A stretch of 64,000 nucleotides of DNA, from NCBI RefSeq assembly GCF_002954585.1, contig NZ_MSCI01000001.1, positions 1,488,001-1,552,000 of the forward strand, in the 5' to 3' direction. The position numbers and the translations under genes were made by a program. Below are positions 16,242 through 24,714 of this stretch, one piece after another; the stretch's first letter is position 1; each line of letters starts with the position of its first letter. The notes under the pieces were generated by a model that made no database searches, was not told the DNA's origin, and worked only from the letters and a program-made list of their open reading frames with translations. Source of the stretch: Vibrio chagasii. GTDB taxonomy: Bacteria > Pseudomonadota > Gammaproteobacteria > Enterobacterales > Vibrionaceae.

Positions 16242-17474
16242 ATGAAATTCAAAAACAAAGAACTGTGTAAAATAAGGACTATTACTACTTTTTTGTCATT
16301 AACAAATGATAAAAAAACTTGGAGAAGTCAAATACAAAAAGCTGCTGATTTTTGTAATAATCTATCTGAAAAATTTATTAGTCAGGGCTATATAGTTCAA
16401 TCTATTCGTATTGTCACCAATCCGTTTGGTGAATACTTAAATACTTTAAATATAGAAAGTGCTAAAGCTGATTTAACTCTACTAAGTAAATTGATTAATA
16501 GCCATAATAAAAGCGGATTACGTATTAGATTTGCTATCGGTGAAGTTAAAACTAAACATGAGCTTAGCCTTCTTCCTGAATTAATACGTGACTTCGGAGA
16601 TTTGTGTAATGCTTGCGTTAATGTATCACCTGATGAGTTTGGTATTCTTGATAATGAGATGATTGACTTAGCAGCAACAACCGTAAAAAGAATTAGTGTA
16701 ATAACTAGCCATGGTGAAGGTAACTTTAATTTTACAGTTAATTTTAACTGTAAACCATTTATCCCATATTTTCCTGCAAGCTACCACCGTTCAGAGCTTG
16801 AGGATAGCTTTGTGATTGGTTTGGAAACACCAGATCTTTTAGTGCAAGTATTAAAAGATATAAATGAAAATTATAATATTAAAAACCATAACGAAGCATT
16901 CAAAATATATTTTGACGCAATGAAAACTGCTTTGCATTATCATATCGAGGAAATTAATCAACTTATTTTAGATTCAACGACAACAGATAGCTTCAATTTT
17001 GCAGGTTTTGATAGTTCTGCTGCACCGTCTAAAAGTTGCGCAAGTATGGTGGAAGTATATAAAGAATTAGGCGTTAAAAACTTTGGGGCCGCTGGTACAG
17101 TTGAGGTCTCTTCATTGTTAACTCGCGTATTTAAGTCAATGACTCACGTTAATCTAGTTGGATTTTCAGGCGTAATGCTCGCATTGACAGAGGATACAGG
17201 GCTTGCTGAGAGAACCTTAACTAGTGATTTTGATATTCTGACCTTACTTACTAATAGTGCCGTCTGTGGTATCGGGTTAGACACAGTACCGATTCCAGGT
17301 AACACATCAATAGATAAAATTTCAGCGTTAATGCGCGATACAGGGACAATGGCCTATAGGTTGAATAAACCATTAACTGTGCGTTTGTTTCCTATTCCAA
17401 ATTTAGTAGCAGGTGATGTTACTCAGTTTGAAAGCGACGATTTGTGTAACTCTGCCGTACTCAGTGTGGATTAA
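16242..17474 (+). CDS. DUF711 (UPF0210) family protein
   Basis: A 410-residue protein from the ATG at 16242, where MKFKNKELCKIRTIT aligns with the usual MKIRTIT start and an AAGG site lies 9 nt upstream; a TTG at 16191 would add 17 residues. Family marks include IRIVTNPFGEYL, FNFAGFDSSAAPS and VGFSGVMLALTEDTGLAER. DUF711 proteins share a glycyl-radical-enzyme-like barrel fold but have no glycyl radical loop and no proven activity. The gene is clearly AT-richer than the flanking core genes, suggesting acquisition along with the adjacent cassettes and recombinase remnant. An intrinsic terminator follows. Confidence 0.8.
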   Translation: MKFKNKELCKIRTITTFLSLTNDKKTWRSQIQKAADFCNNLSEKFISQGYIVQSIRIVTNPFGEYLNTLNIESAKADLTLLSKLINSHNKSGLRIRFAIGEVKTKHELSLLPELIRDFGDLCNACVNVSPDEFGILDNEMIDLAATTVKRISVITSHGEGNFNFTVNFNCKPFIPYFPASYHRSELEDSFVIGLETPDLLVQVLKDINENYNIKNHNEAFKIYFDAMKTALHYHIEEINQLILDSTTTDSFNFAGFDSSAAPSKSCASMVEVYKELGVKNFGAAGTVEVSSLLTRVFKSMTHVNLVGFSGVMLALTEDTGLAERTLTSDFDILTLLTNSAVCGIGLDTVPIPGNTSIDKISALMRDTGTMAYRLNKPLTVRLFPIPNLVAGDVTQFESDDLCNSAVLSVD

Positions 17475-17628
17475 AGCGTAAGTAAAATTACTCACTCATA
17501 AAATGCCTGATATATTACAGTGGGGCTTATCTCTTTCTCTACATAAACAAAAAATTAAAGATTATTGAGTAAGATTTTTAAGATACATACCCTAATGCAA
17601 AAACAAGCTAGCTGAACGCTAATCGTGA

Positions 17629-17658
17629 AAACCAGAGCATGAGCTCTGGTTTTTTTTA
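17629..17658 (+). terminator. Intrinsic terminator after the DUF711 gene
   Basis: Arms AAACCAGAGC (17629-17638) and GCTCTGGTTT (17643-17652) with loop ATGA are followed by a run of T. Confidence 0.85.
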
Positions 17659-17729
17659 GAAGCGATGTACTTATATTCTTCGTTATATTGTCGCCATTTA
17701 ATGTTCTATTCTAATTAATGTTTAAAAGC

Positions 17730-19562
17730 CTAATTCTCGGTACCGATAAAGCCACCAGTCTGGTGATTCCACAACTGCGCATAGATACCATTTTGGTTAA
17801 TCAGATCTTGGTGCGTGCCTTCTTCAACGATATTACCTTCATCTAAAACGATCAGGCGATCCATTGCTGCGATGGTGGATAGGCGGTGCGCAATTGCGAT
17901 AACCGTCTTACCTTCCATTAGTTCAATTAAGCTCTCTTGGATTGCAGCCTCTACCTCTGAATCTAGAGCTGAAGTCGCTTCATCAAGAACCAACAGTGGT
18001 GCATTTTTCAGAAGTACACGTGAAATTGCTACACGTTGGCGTTGACCACCAGATAGCTTAACACCACGCTCGCCCACTTGAGCATCGTAACCAATGTTGC
18101 CGAACGGGTCGGTTAGGGTTTCGATAAACTCATGCGCGTGCGCTTGTTTGGTTGCAGCATACACCTCTTCATCCGTCGCTTCCGGACGACCGTAAAGAAT
18201 GTTGTCTTTGATCGAACGGTGAAGCAGTGAAGTGTCTTGTGTCACCATACCAATATTGCTGCGTAGTGAGTCTTGAGTAACGCTTGAGATCTCTTGATCA
18301 TCAATCAGGATACGACCGCTTTCGACATCATGAAAACGCAGTAACAAGTTAACCAGCGTCGATTTACCAGCACCAGAACGTCCAACTAAACCTACCTTTT
18401 CACCGGGTTTGATTTTTAGGTTTAGCTTGTTGATAACGCCTTTGTTTTCACCGTAGTTGAAGCTCACGTTTTCGAAGTTGATGCCGCCTTGTGGAACCTT
18501 AAGTGGCTGTGCATCTTTCTTGTCTTCGATAGCGATCGGCTTCGACATGGTTTTAATGCCGTCAATCACGGTACCTAGGTTTTCAAACAGGCCACCGATC
18601 TCCCACATGATCCATTTAGACATGCCGTTAATACGCAGAGCCAAACTCACCGCAATCGCAATGGCACCCACAGTGATTGCGCTATCGAGCCATAGGTAGA
18701 TAGAGATACCCGCGATACTGAATACCAGTAGGTAGTTAGCGAATTCCACACAGATGTTGAAGCCAGTAACAAGGCGCATTTGGCGATACACGGTATCTAG
18801 GAAGCCTTCCATGCCTTCTTCGGCGTATTCGGTTTCACGTTTACTGTGCGAAAACAGTTTTACTGTCGCGATGTTGGTGTAGCTATCAACAATTCGACCT
18901 GTCATGAGTGAGCGAGCGTCTGCTTGTTCCGATGATACGTCTTTGAGTTTCGGCACGTAGTAAAGCTGAATGCCGATGTAGACGAACAACCAGATCAACA
19001 TTGGAGCCATTAAACGCCAATCCGACTCGGCCAGCATGAACAGCATCGCAGTGAAGTAAACCGTCACGTAGACAAACACATCAACCATTTTGGTCACGGT
19101 TTCACGTACCGCGAGCGATGTCTGCATTACTTTGGTGGCAACACGCCCAGCAAAGTCATCTTGGTAGAAAGATAAGCTTTGCTTTAACAGATAGCGGTGC
19201 GCCAACCAGCGAATCGACATCGGATAGTTACCGAGTAAGGTTTGATGGAGCAACAGTGAGTACACGCTGATCAAGATTGGCATTACGACCAACAGCAGTA
19301 CACCAAGACCCATAAGAGTGGACTTGTTGTCAGCTAAGAAGGTTTCTGGGTTGCTTGTTGATAGCCAGTCAACCAATTGTCCCATGTAACCAAATAGCGC
19401 CACTTCGATGATCGCAATCGTCATGCTCATGATACCGAGCAAGATGAGAGGCTTTTCAAAACCTCGCGTGTAGTGGCGGCAAAATGCCAGTATTCCAGCA
19501 GGAGGTTGTATCGGCTCTCCCTTTGGAAAGGCTTCAGTAAAGCCTTCAAACTTTTTGTACAT
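17730..19562 (-). CDS. ABC exporter, fused membrane and ATPase domains
   Basis: A 610-residue half-transporter. It has six membrane helices in the N-terminal 350 residues, then an ATPase domain with Walker A GRSGAGKST, Q-loop MVTQDTSLLHRS, signature LSGGQRQRVAISR, Walker B LLVLDEATSALD and the H-loop His in IAIAHRLST. It should act as a homodimer in the inner membrane (MsbA/multidrug class); substrate unknown. ATG 19562 (MYKKFEGFTEAF) has an AAAGGGA site and is preferred to an upstream frame start at 19604. It is monocistronic on the minus strand and convergent with the DUF711 terminator. Confidence 0.88.
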   Translation of the reverse strand: MYKKFEGFTEAFPKGEPIQPPAGILAFCRHYTRGFEKPLILLGIMSMTIAIIEVALFGYMGQLVDWLSTSNPETFLADNKSTLMGLGVLLLVVMPILISVYSLLLHQTLLGNYPMSIRWLAHRYLLKQSLSFYQDDFAGRVATKVMQTSLAVRETVTKMVDVFVYVTVYFTAMLFMLAESDWRLMAPMLIWLFVYIGIQLYYVPKLKDVSSEQADARSLMTGRIVDSYTNIATVKLFSHSKRETEYAEEGMEGFLDTVYRQMRLVTGFNICVEFANYLLVFSIAGISIYLWLDSAITVGAIAIAVSLALRINGMSKWIMWEIGGLFENLGTVIDGIKTMSKPIAIEDKKDAQPLKVPQGGINFENVSFNYGENKGVINKLNLKIKPGEKVGLVGRSGAGKSTLVNLLLRFHDVESGRILIDDQEISSVTQDSLRSNIGMVTQDTSLLHRSIKDNILYGRPEATDEEVYAATKQAHAHEFIETLTDPFGNIGYDAQVGERGVKLSGGQRQRVAISRVLLKNAPLLVLDEATSALDSEVEAAIQESLIELMEGKTVIAIAHRLSTIAAMDRLIVLDEGNIVEEGTHQDLINQNGIYAQLWNHQTGGFIGTEN

Positions 19563-20113
19563 AGATTTCCCTTTATAAACTCGTGTCTCTATAAGCAGCG
19601 GCATCGTCGTGCAGCTTTGTTTTTATAGTCTCAATTTAAATTTTCACAGTCTTAGTTTGAAATTTTATGAGCGCCCATGCGTTCTTATAAGCATTAAATC
19701 ATTCGATAGAGTTTGGTTTAACACCGTGTTTTAGTGATCGCGAAAGGTCCAAAACGTATTGTGTATGACGCTTATTTTAGATTGGATCAGATGGGAAGAG
19801 TTAAGCTTATTTCAAACGTAATTGATTGTTATGCAACGGTGATAATCCTAACGCTAAATGGATTAAATTGTAACCTAAACTCGCGGTAACACAGAAAAGA
19901 GCGCTCGGATATTTATTCAGCAAATTCTTTAATTGATATGCAAACTGTTTGTTCTTTCTGATGTGCTGTTATCTTGCAGTAAAAATTACGGTTTAAACTG
20001 GGTTTGGCAGTAAATGTTTGGGATAAATATTCAAATCATTATTCTTTTCAGTGAATCTTGTCGTAACAACTTGTTTACAATCCTGAGGTAAATAAAAGAT
20101 AGGGACGGTTGAA
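19563..20113. other. 550-bp divergent intergenic region
   Basis: Separates the ABC exporter and ctlX start codons. It is AT-rich with promoter-like hexamers on both strands, but no gene or strong palindrome that I can support. A GGTAAATAAA-type leader runs into ctlX. Confidence 0.4.
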
Positions 20114-21088
20114 ATGTTAAACCTACACAAAAAATCACTTCACATTACTAATGTTCAAAACGCCAATTGCGTTGTTATGGTGCCGCCAAAAGAATTTCGA
20201 TTTAACGAAGAAACTGCACGTGATAACGAGTTTCAAAACAGAGTTAACCTCACCGAAGCTGAGGTGAAGTTAGAAACTATGGCTGAATTTAAGGCGATGG
20301 TGGCTTCATTACGTAAAGAGGGTGTGCAAGTTGTAGAGTTTGATTATCCAGAGCTTGGTGTGGAAACGCCAGATGCGGTGTTCCCAAACAATTGGTTTAG
20401 CACCTGTAGCGATGGCAGCTTATTCACCTTCCCTATGGCCTGTGAAAACCGTCAGAATGAAGTTAAACCAAATGCGCTTATTGAAGCTTTAGAGGCGTCG
20501 GGTCGTATTGTTAACCATACTGAGTCGCTAGAATCTTACATCGCACAAGGCTCTTATCTTGAGAGCACGGGTGTGATGGTGATTGATCATATCAACAAGA
20601 CCATCTATGCCGCGCTTTCTCAACGTTGTGACCGTGAAGTGTTGGAGGATTACGCAAAGCGTATTGGCTATTCACGCGTGGTTTCTTTCCAAACGGCATT
20701 GCCATCTGGTCAGCCGATTTATCATACCAATGTAATGATGGCGATTGGTGATAACTTCTGCGTAATCTGTGATGAAGTGATTCCAGAGTTCGAGCGTCGC
20801 TTCGTCGTGAAGTCCCTTGCGAAAGACAAACAAGTGATCTCGATTTCGATTGATCAGATGAACCGTTTCTGTGGCAATATCCTGCAGCTTGAAACCGTGA
20901 ATGGCGACAAGGTGATCGCGATGTCCCAATCGGCTTACGATGCGTTCTCTCCAGCTCAGCTTACTCAGCTGTCGACTCACGGAAAGTTGCTCCCATTCGA
21001 TGTAAAAACCATTGAAGACATTGGTGGCGGTTCAGTACGCTGTATGCTCGGTGAAGTGTTCCTGCCAAAACGAATAAACCGTCTGTAA
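20114..21088 (+). CDS. ctlX: Amidinotransferase-fold hydrolase, citrulline utilization type (CtlX)
   Basis: A 324-residue guanidino-group-modifying enzyme. Recognisable parts are the N-terminal VMVPPKEFRFNEET, the substrate-site PDAVFPNNWFST, the conserved LEST, the catalytic His in YHTNVMMAIG and the nucleophile Cys in GGGSVRCMLGEVFLP at the C-terminus. Members act on free arginine or citrulline-like compounds; CtlX was named from citrulline use in Francisella, but activity in Vibrio is not proven to my knowledge. It stands alone with a terminator behind it. Confidence 0.85.
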   Translation: MLNLHKKSLHITNVQNANCVVMVPPKEFRFNEETARDNEFQNRVNLTEAEVKLETMAEFKAMVASLRKEGVQVVEFDYPELGVETPDAVFPNNWFSTCSDGSLFTFPMACENRQNEVKPNALIEALEASGRIVNHTESLESYIAQGSYLESTGVMVIDHINKTIYAALSQRCDREVLEDYAKRIGYSRVVSFQTALPSGQPIYHTNVMMAIGDNFCVICDEVIPEFERRFVVKSLAKDKQVISISIDQMNRFCGNILQLETVNGDKVIAMSQSAYDAFSPAQLTQLSTHGKLLPFDVKTIEDIGGGSVRCMLGEVFLPKRINRL

Positions 21089-21111
21089 TAAACAGGTCTT
21101 ATAGAGTTATG

Positions 21112-21146
21112 AATCCCATTCTGATTGCAGATTGGGATTTTTATAT
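21112..21146 (+). terminator. Terminator after ctlX
   Basis: Arms AATCCCA (21112-21118) and TGGGATT (21133-21139) are followed by TTTATATTTA. It may also serve the convergent lipase-like gene. Confidence 0.65.
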
Positions 21147-21184
21147 TTATCGTTTAATAGCTTGAAGCAAGCATGGGATAAAGG

Positions 21185-21817
21185 CTAGGAAGCCATCTGG
21201 AAAGTCCTGTGCTCGATAAACTGGACAGAGCGCGTGACGACTTCCTTAGAATACACCAAGGCAGTGTGGTTGACGTTGAGCGCGCAAGTGTCTGTTGCCC
21301 CTTTCAGGTTTGCGTCTTCAAGAGTGACCGTACCATCGCCATGATTTTTTCCTAATACGATTCGTCCTACGCCAGCGTCGTAGGTGCCAGTAATCACACC
21401 AATTGGCACATCATTATCGTAGTCACCAAGCCCATCGTTGAGGATGTGTTTGGTTGAACCAAAAATGAACCCAAAGCCATGATTAGAAAGCGTTTTAGCT
21501 ATGGTCGCACCATTGTGTGGTGTGCCCGCAGTAATGATGCAGGTGTCAGCGAAGTGTGGTTGGTAGAATTTAAAGTAATGACGAATCAGTAAGCCACCGA
21601 GTGAGTGACCAAAGAAATAGACTTTATCGTGCTCATCAAAGCGTGCATTTACGAAGCGATTTAGGCGTTTTGCTGCGGATGGGAAGCGCAGTGAGTTGTA
21701 GGCAAACTTATGGGTAGTGAAGCCGCGTTTCTTAAAGTTTCTATCTAGATATTGCATGATCAACGCAGGCATATACAGACCATGAATTAAAACTATGTGT
21801 TTGTTTTTATTATTCAT
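21185..21817 (-). CDS. Alpha/beta hydrolase, lipase-like
   Basis: A 210-residue hydrolase without signal peptide. HIVLIHGLYMP is the oxyanion strand-turn, the nucleophile elbow is GHSLGG near residue 70, and the likely acid and base are in the DGTVTLEDANL region (Asp) and NVNHTALVY (His). The closest classes are PGAP1-like and triacylglycerol lipase-like esterases of Vibrio. It probably cleaves a small ester; natural substrate unknown. It lies next to an AraC-type regulator on the same strand but with a 112-bp gap between them. Confidence 0.75.
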   Translation of the reverse strand: MNNKNKHIVLIHGLYMPALIMQYLDRNFKKRGFTTHKFAYNSLRFPSAAKRLNRFVNARFDEHDKVYFFGHSLGGLLIRHYFKFYQPHFADTCIITAGTPHNGATIAKTLSNHGFGFIFGSTKHILNDGLGDYDNDVPIGVITGTYDAGVGRIVLGKNHGDGTVTLEDANLKGATDTCALNVNHTALVYSKEVVTRSVQFIEHRTFQMAS

Positions 21818-21929
21818 TATTGCCCTCCGTCTGATGGTGTTTCCAGTATATGGAGTCGCAATCCTAAACTCAATAAAACTTGCTACGAATGAGGCACGAT
21901 AGACAGAGATCTAATGTGTGGTCAGTTCG

Positions 21930-22769
21930 TTACTCTGACCTGAAACCGTCATATACATCTATGGTTAATCCACCTTCTTTGACATAGGTATTTGGTGTGA
22001 AGCCAATGGTCTTTTTTAGGTAACGAATCAGGTGTGGTTGGTCGCTAAATCCAAATTGAAAAGCGACGTCTAGCCAATCTATGTCATTCAACTCTTTCTT
22101 ATAAAGATATTCGAGCATTGCTTCGAGTTTGTTCATGGATTGGCACTGCTTTAACGTTAGGCCTGTCACTTTGTTAAAGCTTCGTTCGAGTGTTCTTTGA
22201 GAAAAAAATAGCGTGTCACTAAGTTCAGCTATCGGCGTTGAACCAAGCACACTCAGTACTTTTCGAGTGAGGTCACTATGTCTATCGTTTGTAGCGGTGG
22301 ATAACCAAGGTAGCAGCAAGTCATCCAACTGCTGGCAACAAGCTTCAAAGTCGCTTTGAGCAAGCTTAATCAGTGACGTTACATCGGCATCAAAATTGTT
22401 GAGTAGAACTGCAAGGTCGATGGTGTTGACGCGATCTAAGCTTGGATGCGGGCAATCAGGGATTGTGAGCGAGTATAAAGCGCCGGCGTGGAACTTGATG
22501 CCCAAGTGAATAAACGGCTTCGAGTGATCCAGTTCTATCGCCTTATGATGGGGCAATAATAGGTGGCTGCCAACTCCTTGTTGGACTTGTTGATTTATTG
22601 TGTAGTGATACGGTTGGTCGCTGGGTGACAGAATCAAATGTGCTGAAGGGGCAGGGGGGAGTATCGGAAATTGATGAGTTTGAGCGTCGGGCGTTTTCTC
22701 GATTAGCCAATAACAATCAATGTATTGAGCAACAGCTGAGGGTTTAGGAGACTGTAACCAATAGCTCAT
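21930..22769 (-). CDS. AraC-family transcription regulator
   Basis: A 279-residue regulator. The N-terminal 130 residues form a cupin-like sensor domain of the DUF6597 kind (YIDCYWLIEK, PILPPAPSAHLILSPSD). The C-terminal 100 hold two helix-turn-helices, with SQRTLERSFNKVTGLTLKQC and FQFGFSDQPHLIRYLKKTIG. It may control the lipase-like gene downstream of it or act on unlinked targets; effector unknown. Confidence 0.85.
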   Translation of the reverse strand: MSYWLQSPKPSAVAQYIDCYWLIEKTPDAQTHQFPILPPAPSAHLILSPSDQPYHYTINQQVQQGVGSHLLLPHHKAIELDHSKPFIHLGIKFHAGALYSLTIPDCPHPSLDRVNTIDLAVLLNNFDADVTSLIKLAQSDFEACCQQLDDLLLPWLSTATNDRHSDLTRKVLSVLGSTPIAELSDTLFFSQRTLERSFNKVTGLTLKQCQSMNKLEAMLEYLYKKELNDIDWLDVAFQFGFSDQPHLIRYLKKTIGFTPNTYVKEGGLTIDVYDGFRSE

Positions 22770-22947
22770 TCTAATTTCAACCTCTAATTAGGTTTATGTA
22801 TGGTGATAAGTTTTTAAATATCTTCTACCAGTGCCTATGAATCATAAATGGCAATATTTACGCGCTGTGGAATGATAAAATTCACTTTGCCGTTTTGATT
22901 GCAAAGTGAATTATTTACGTTAGGGTGTTCTAAGTAGGTTCGCTACA

Positions 22948-23520
22948 TTAGAAGTTGTAAGAACCACCTAGGCTAACACTGCTGAATGCCAGTGTCTTAT
23001 CTTCGGTTTTGAATGGACCGTAGTAGTTTTCTACGCTCACGGCATCAGCTTGTGAAATTAGGCGTAGTGTTAGGTTTTCGATTGGCGTGTATTCAACACC
23101 AAGGCCAAAGTGGAAGCCTGTACCGCTGTCATCATTGTAACCAGCGCTCTTGTTTGCGTGTAGGTCAACAGAGCTAAGACCAGCCAACACGAATGGGCGA
23201 ATCGTGTTGTCGAACGTGTAACCTAGGTTTGCAGATACGGAAACAGACGTTGGAGATACTTTTGCTGTGCCCTGTTTGTAGTTTGCGTAATCATTGTAGC
23301 CAAGTTCAACACCAACGATACGGTTGAACTGGTAGCCACCATATAGGTTGTAACCCATACCATCTGAATCTAGGTTACCTTGACCGTCTGTATCAGAATC
23401 TTGATACACACCAAGGCCGCCACCGATGTACGCACCGCCGTCAGTTCCTGCTGCTAGGGCAGGAAAAGAAACCGCGCTGATTAAGCCCAGTGCCAATGCT
23501 GATTTCGCGAATTTGTTCAT
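22948..23520 (-). CDS. Outer-membrane beta-barrel protein (OmpA-like/opacity porin fold)
   Basis: A 190-residue precursor with a signal peptide ending ALAAG, then a small eight-strand barrel: alternating polar and hydrophobic strands, GGAYIGGGLGVYQD as first strand and a C-terminal Phe (SLGGSYNF) for BAM recognition. It has no OmpA peptidoglycan domain. This type is abundant in Vibrio outer membranes; role unknown. The gene is a single unit. Confidence 0.8.
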   Translation of the reverse strand: MNKFAKSALALGLISAVSFPALAAGTDGGAYIGGGLGVYQDSDTDGQGNLDSDGMGYNLYGGYQFNRIVGVELGYNDYANYKQGTAKVSPTSVSVSANLGYTFDNTIRPFVLAGLSSVDLHANKSAGYNDDSGTGFHFGLGVEYTPIENLTLRLISQADAVSVENYYGPFKTEDKTLAFSSVSLGGSYNF

Positions 23521-24035
23521 TGTTCTTACTCACTCTTTTATGTCATGCAGTATCAAGTATTTTTGTTATCGGCCTTTGACCGTTGGTGAGCATTATTCCG
23601 CAGTCTTATACGTATTACTGTATGGCTTTGTAAGCTAAATCGTTACATAGTAAAAGCTTATAAATAAGGGGATATATTTTTGTTAGCGTGAATAGTGCTC
23701 TAATTTTAATTTGATATGTTTGTATTGGAGATATTGTCCTTTCGTTACAAAAAATATTGTTCAAGAGTTTGCACAATAAACGGTAGTAAAAATTGGAATA
23801 CATGTCATTGAGCTCGACTTGGGAATTGCAGTGCATCCACTCATAAAAATTAATGACGAAATGAGTAACACTCTCATGGGGATTTTTCTCGCTGTTATTA
23901 TGTTGAGTTTATTTTAAACTACTATCAATTAGTAATATAAACCATAACAATTACACAAATTGTAACAAGTTTTATTTGATTTAAAAATTTCAGGTACTAA
24001 CATTGCGGTAATTCAATTGAACAGTGTTTTATATT
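23521..24035. other. 515-bp divergent gap between two barrel-protein genes
   Basis: AT-rich; likely promoters for both outer-membrane genes. No gene, terminator or strong repeat is evident. Short minus-strand frames here are low-complexity and lack ribosome sites. Confidence 0.4.
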
Positions 24036-24518
24036 ATGAGAAAGAAATTTTTTGCTTTGTTACTTTTGCCATTCTTAACACATGCTAAGAGCTCTGATTA
24101 TGTTGTAGGTGCTGGGTTGAGTGCTGACAATAACCATATACTAGGTGGTTCAAGTAAAGAGACTTACATGCTTAGATCCGGCATCATTAATAATGATACT
24201 CACCGATTTCTTGGAACAGTTACCTACTCAAGTGAGAGTAAGTTGACTAAATACCTTGGCTCGTATGACTATATGTATGGTTTAGGTTCAAGTGGTAAGT
24301 TTAATACATTTATTGGTATAAGTGCTGGTTATAAACATCAAGACATTGACACTCCTGATAATAATAGTTTTTATTTATTCGGGGGGCAGGCTGGTGTTAA
24401 TTACTTTTTCAGCGAATCTTGGTCTACAGAATTAGGATATCGAGTGCTAAGTGGAAGCACACAAGAGGATGAATGGATAAAAGATGAGTTATACATGACG
24501 CTAGATTACCGCTTTTAG
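24036..24518 (+). CDS. Small outer-membrane barrel protein, unknown family
   Basis: A 160-residue precursor from the ATG at 24036; a GTG four codons earlier is possible, and neither has a strong ribosome site. The signal peptide runs MRKKFFALLLLPFLTHAKS. The mature part alternates in barrel fashion (YVVGAGLSADNN, FIGISAGYKH, LFGGQAGVNYFF) and ends with TLDYRF, a typical C-terminal Phe signature. The gene is AT-rich relative to its neighbours. It may be a porin-like protein acquired by transfer. Confidence 0.6.
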   Translation: MRKKFFALLLLPFLTHAKSSDYVVGAGLSADNNHILGGSSKETYMLRSGIINNDTHRFLGTVTYSSESKLTKYLGSYDYMYGLGSSGKFNTFIGISAGYKHQDIDTPDNNSFYLFGGQAGVNYFFSESWSTELGYRVLSGSTQEDEWIKDELYMTLDYRF

Positions 24519-24714
24519 AAATCTTATAGTATTTAATTTCGTAATTACAATGAAATATCTTTTCAATTACGATGATTTTATTTGTAAATGTATTTTTATC
24601 TTAGTGGTCAACATTTTATATTCTTGAGTAATATAGCAATAGGTTATAATTTTTTAAATTTATAACTATACATTTTTTATATTGATTTCCGATGGCGCAT
24701 GCCTGTAAATGTTG

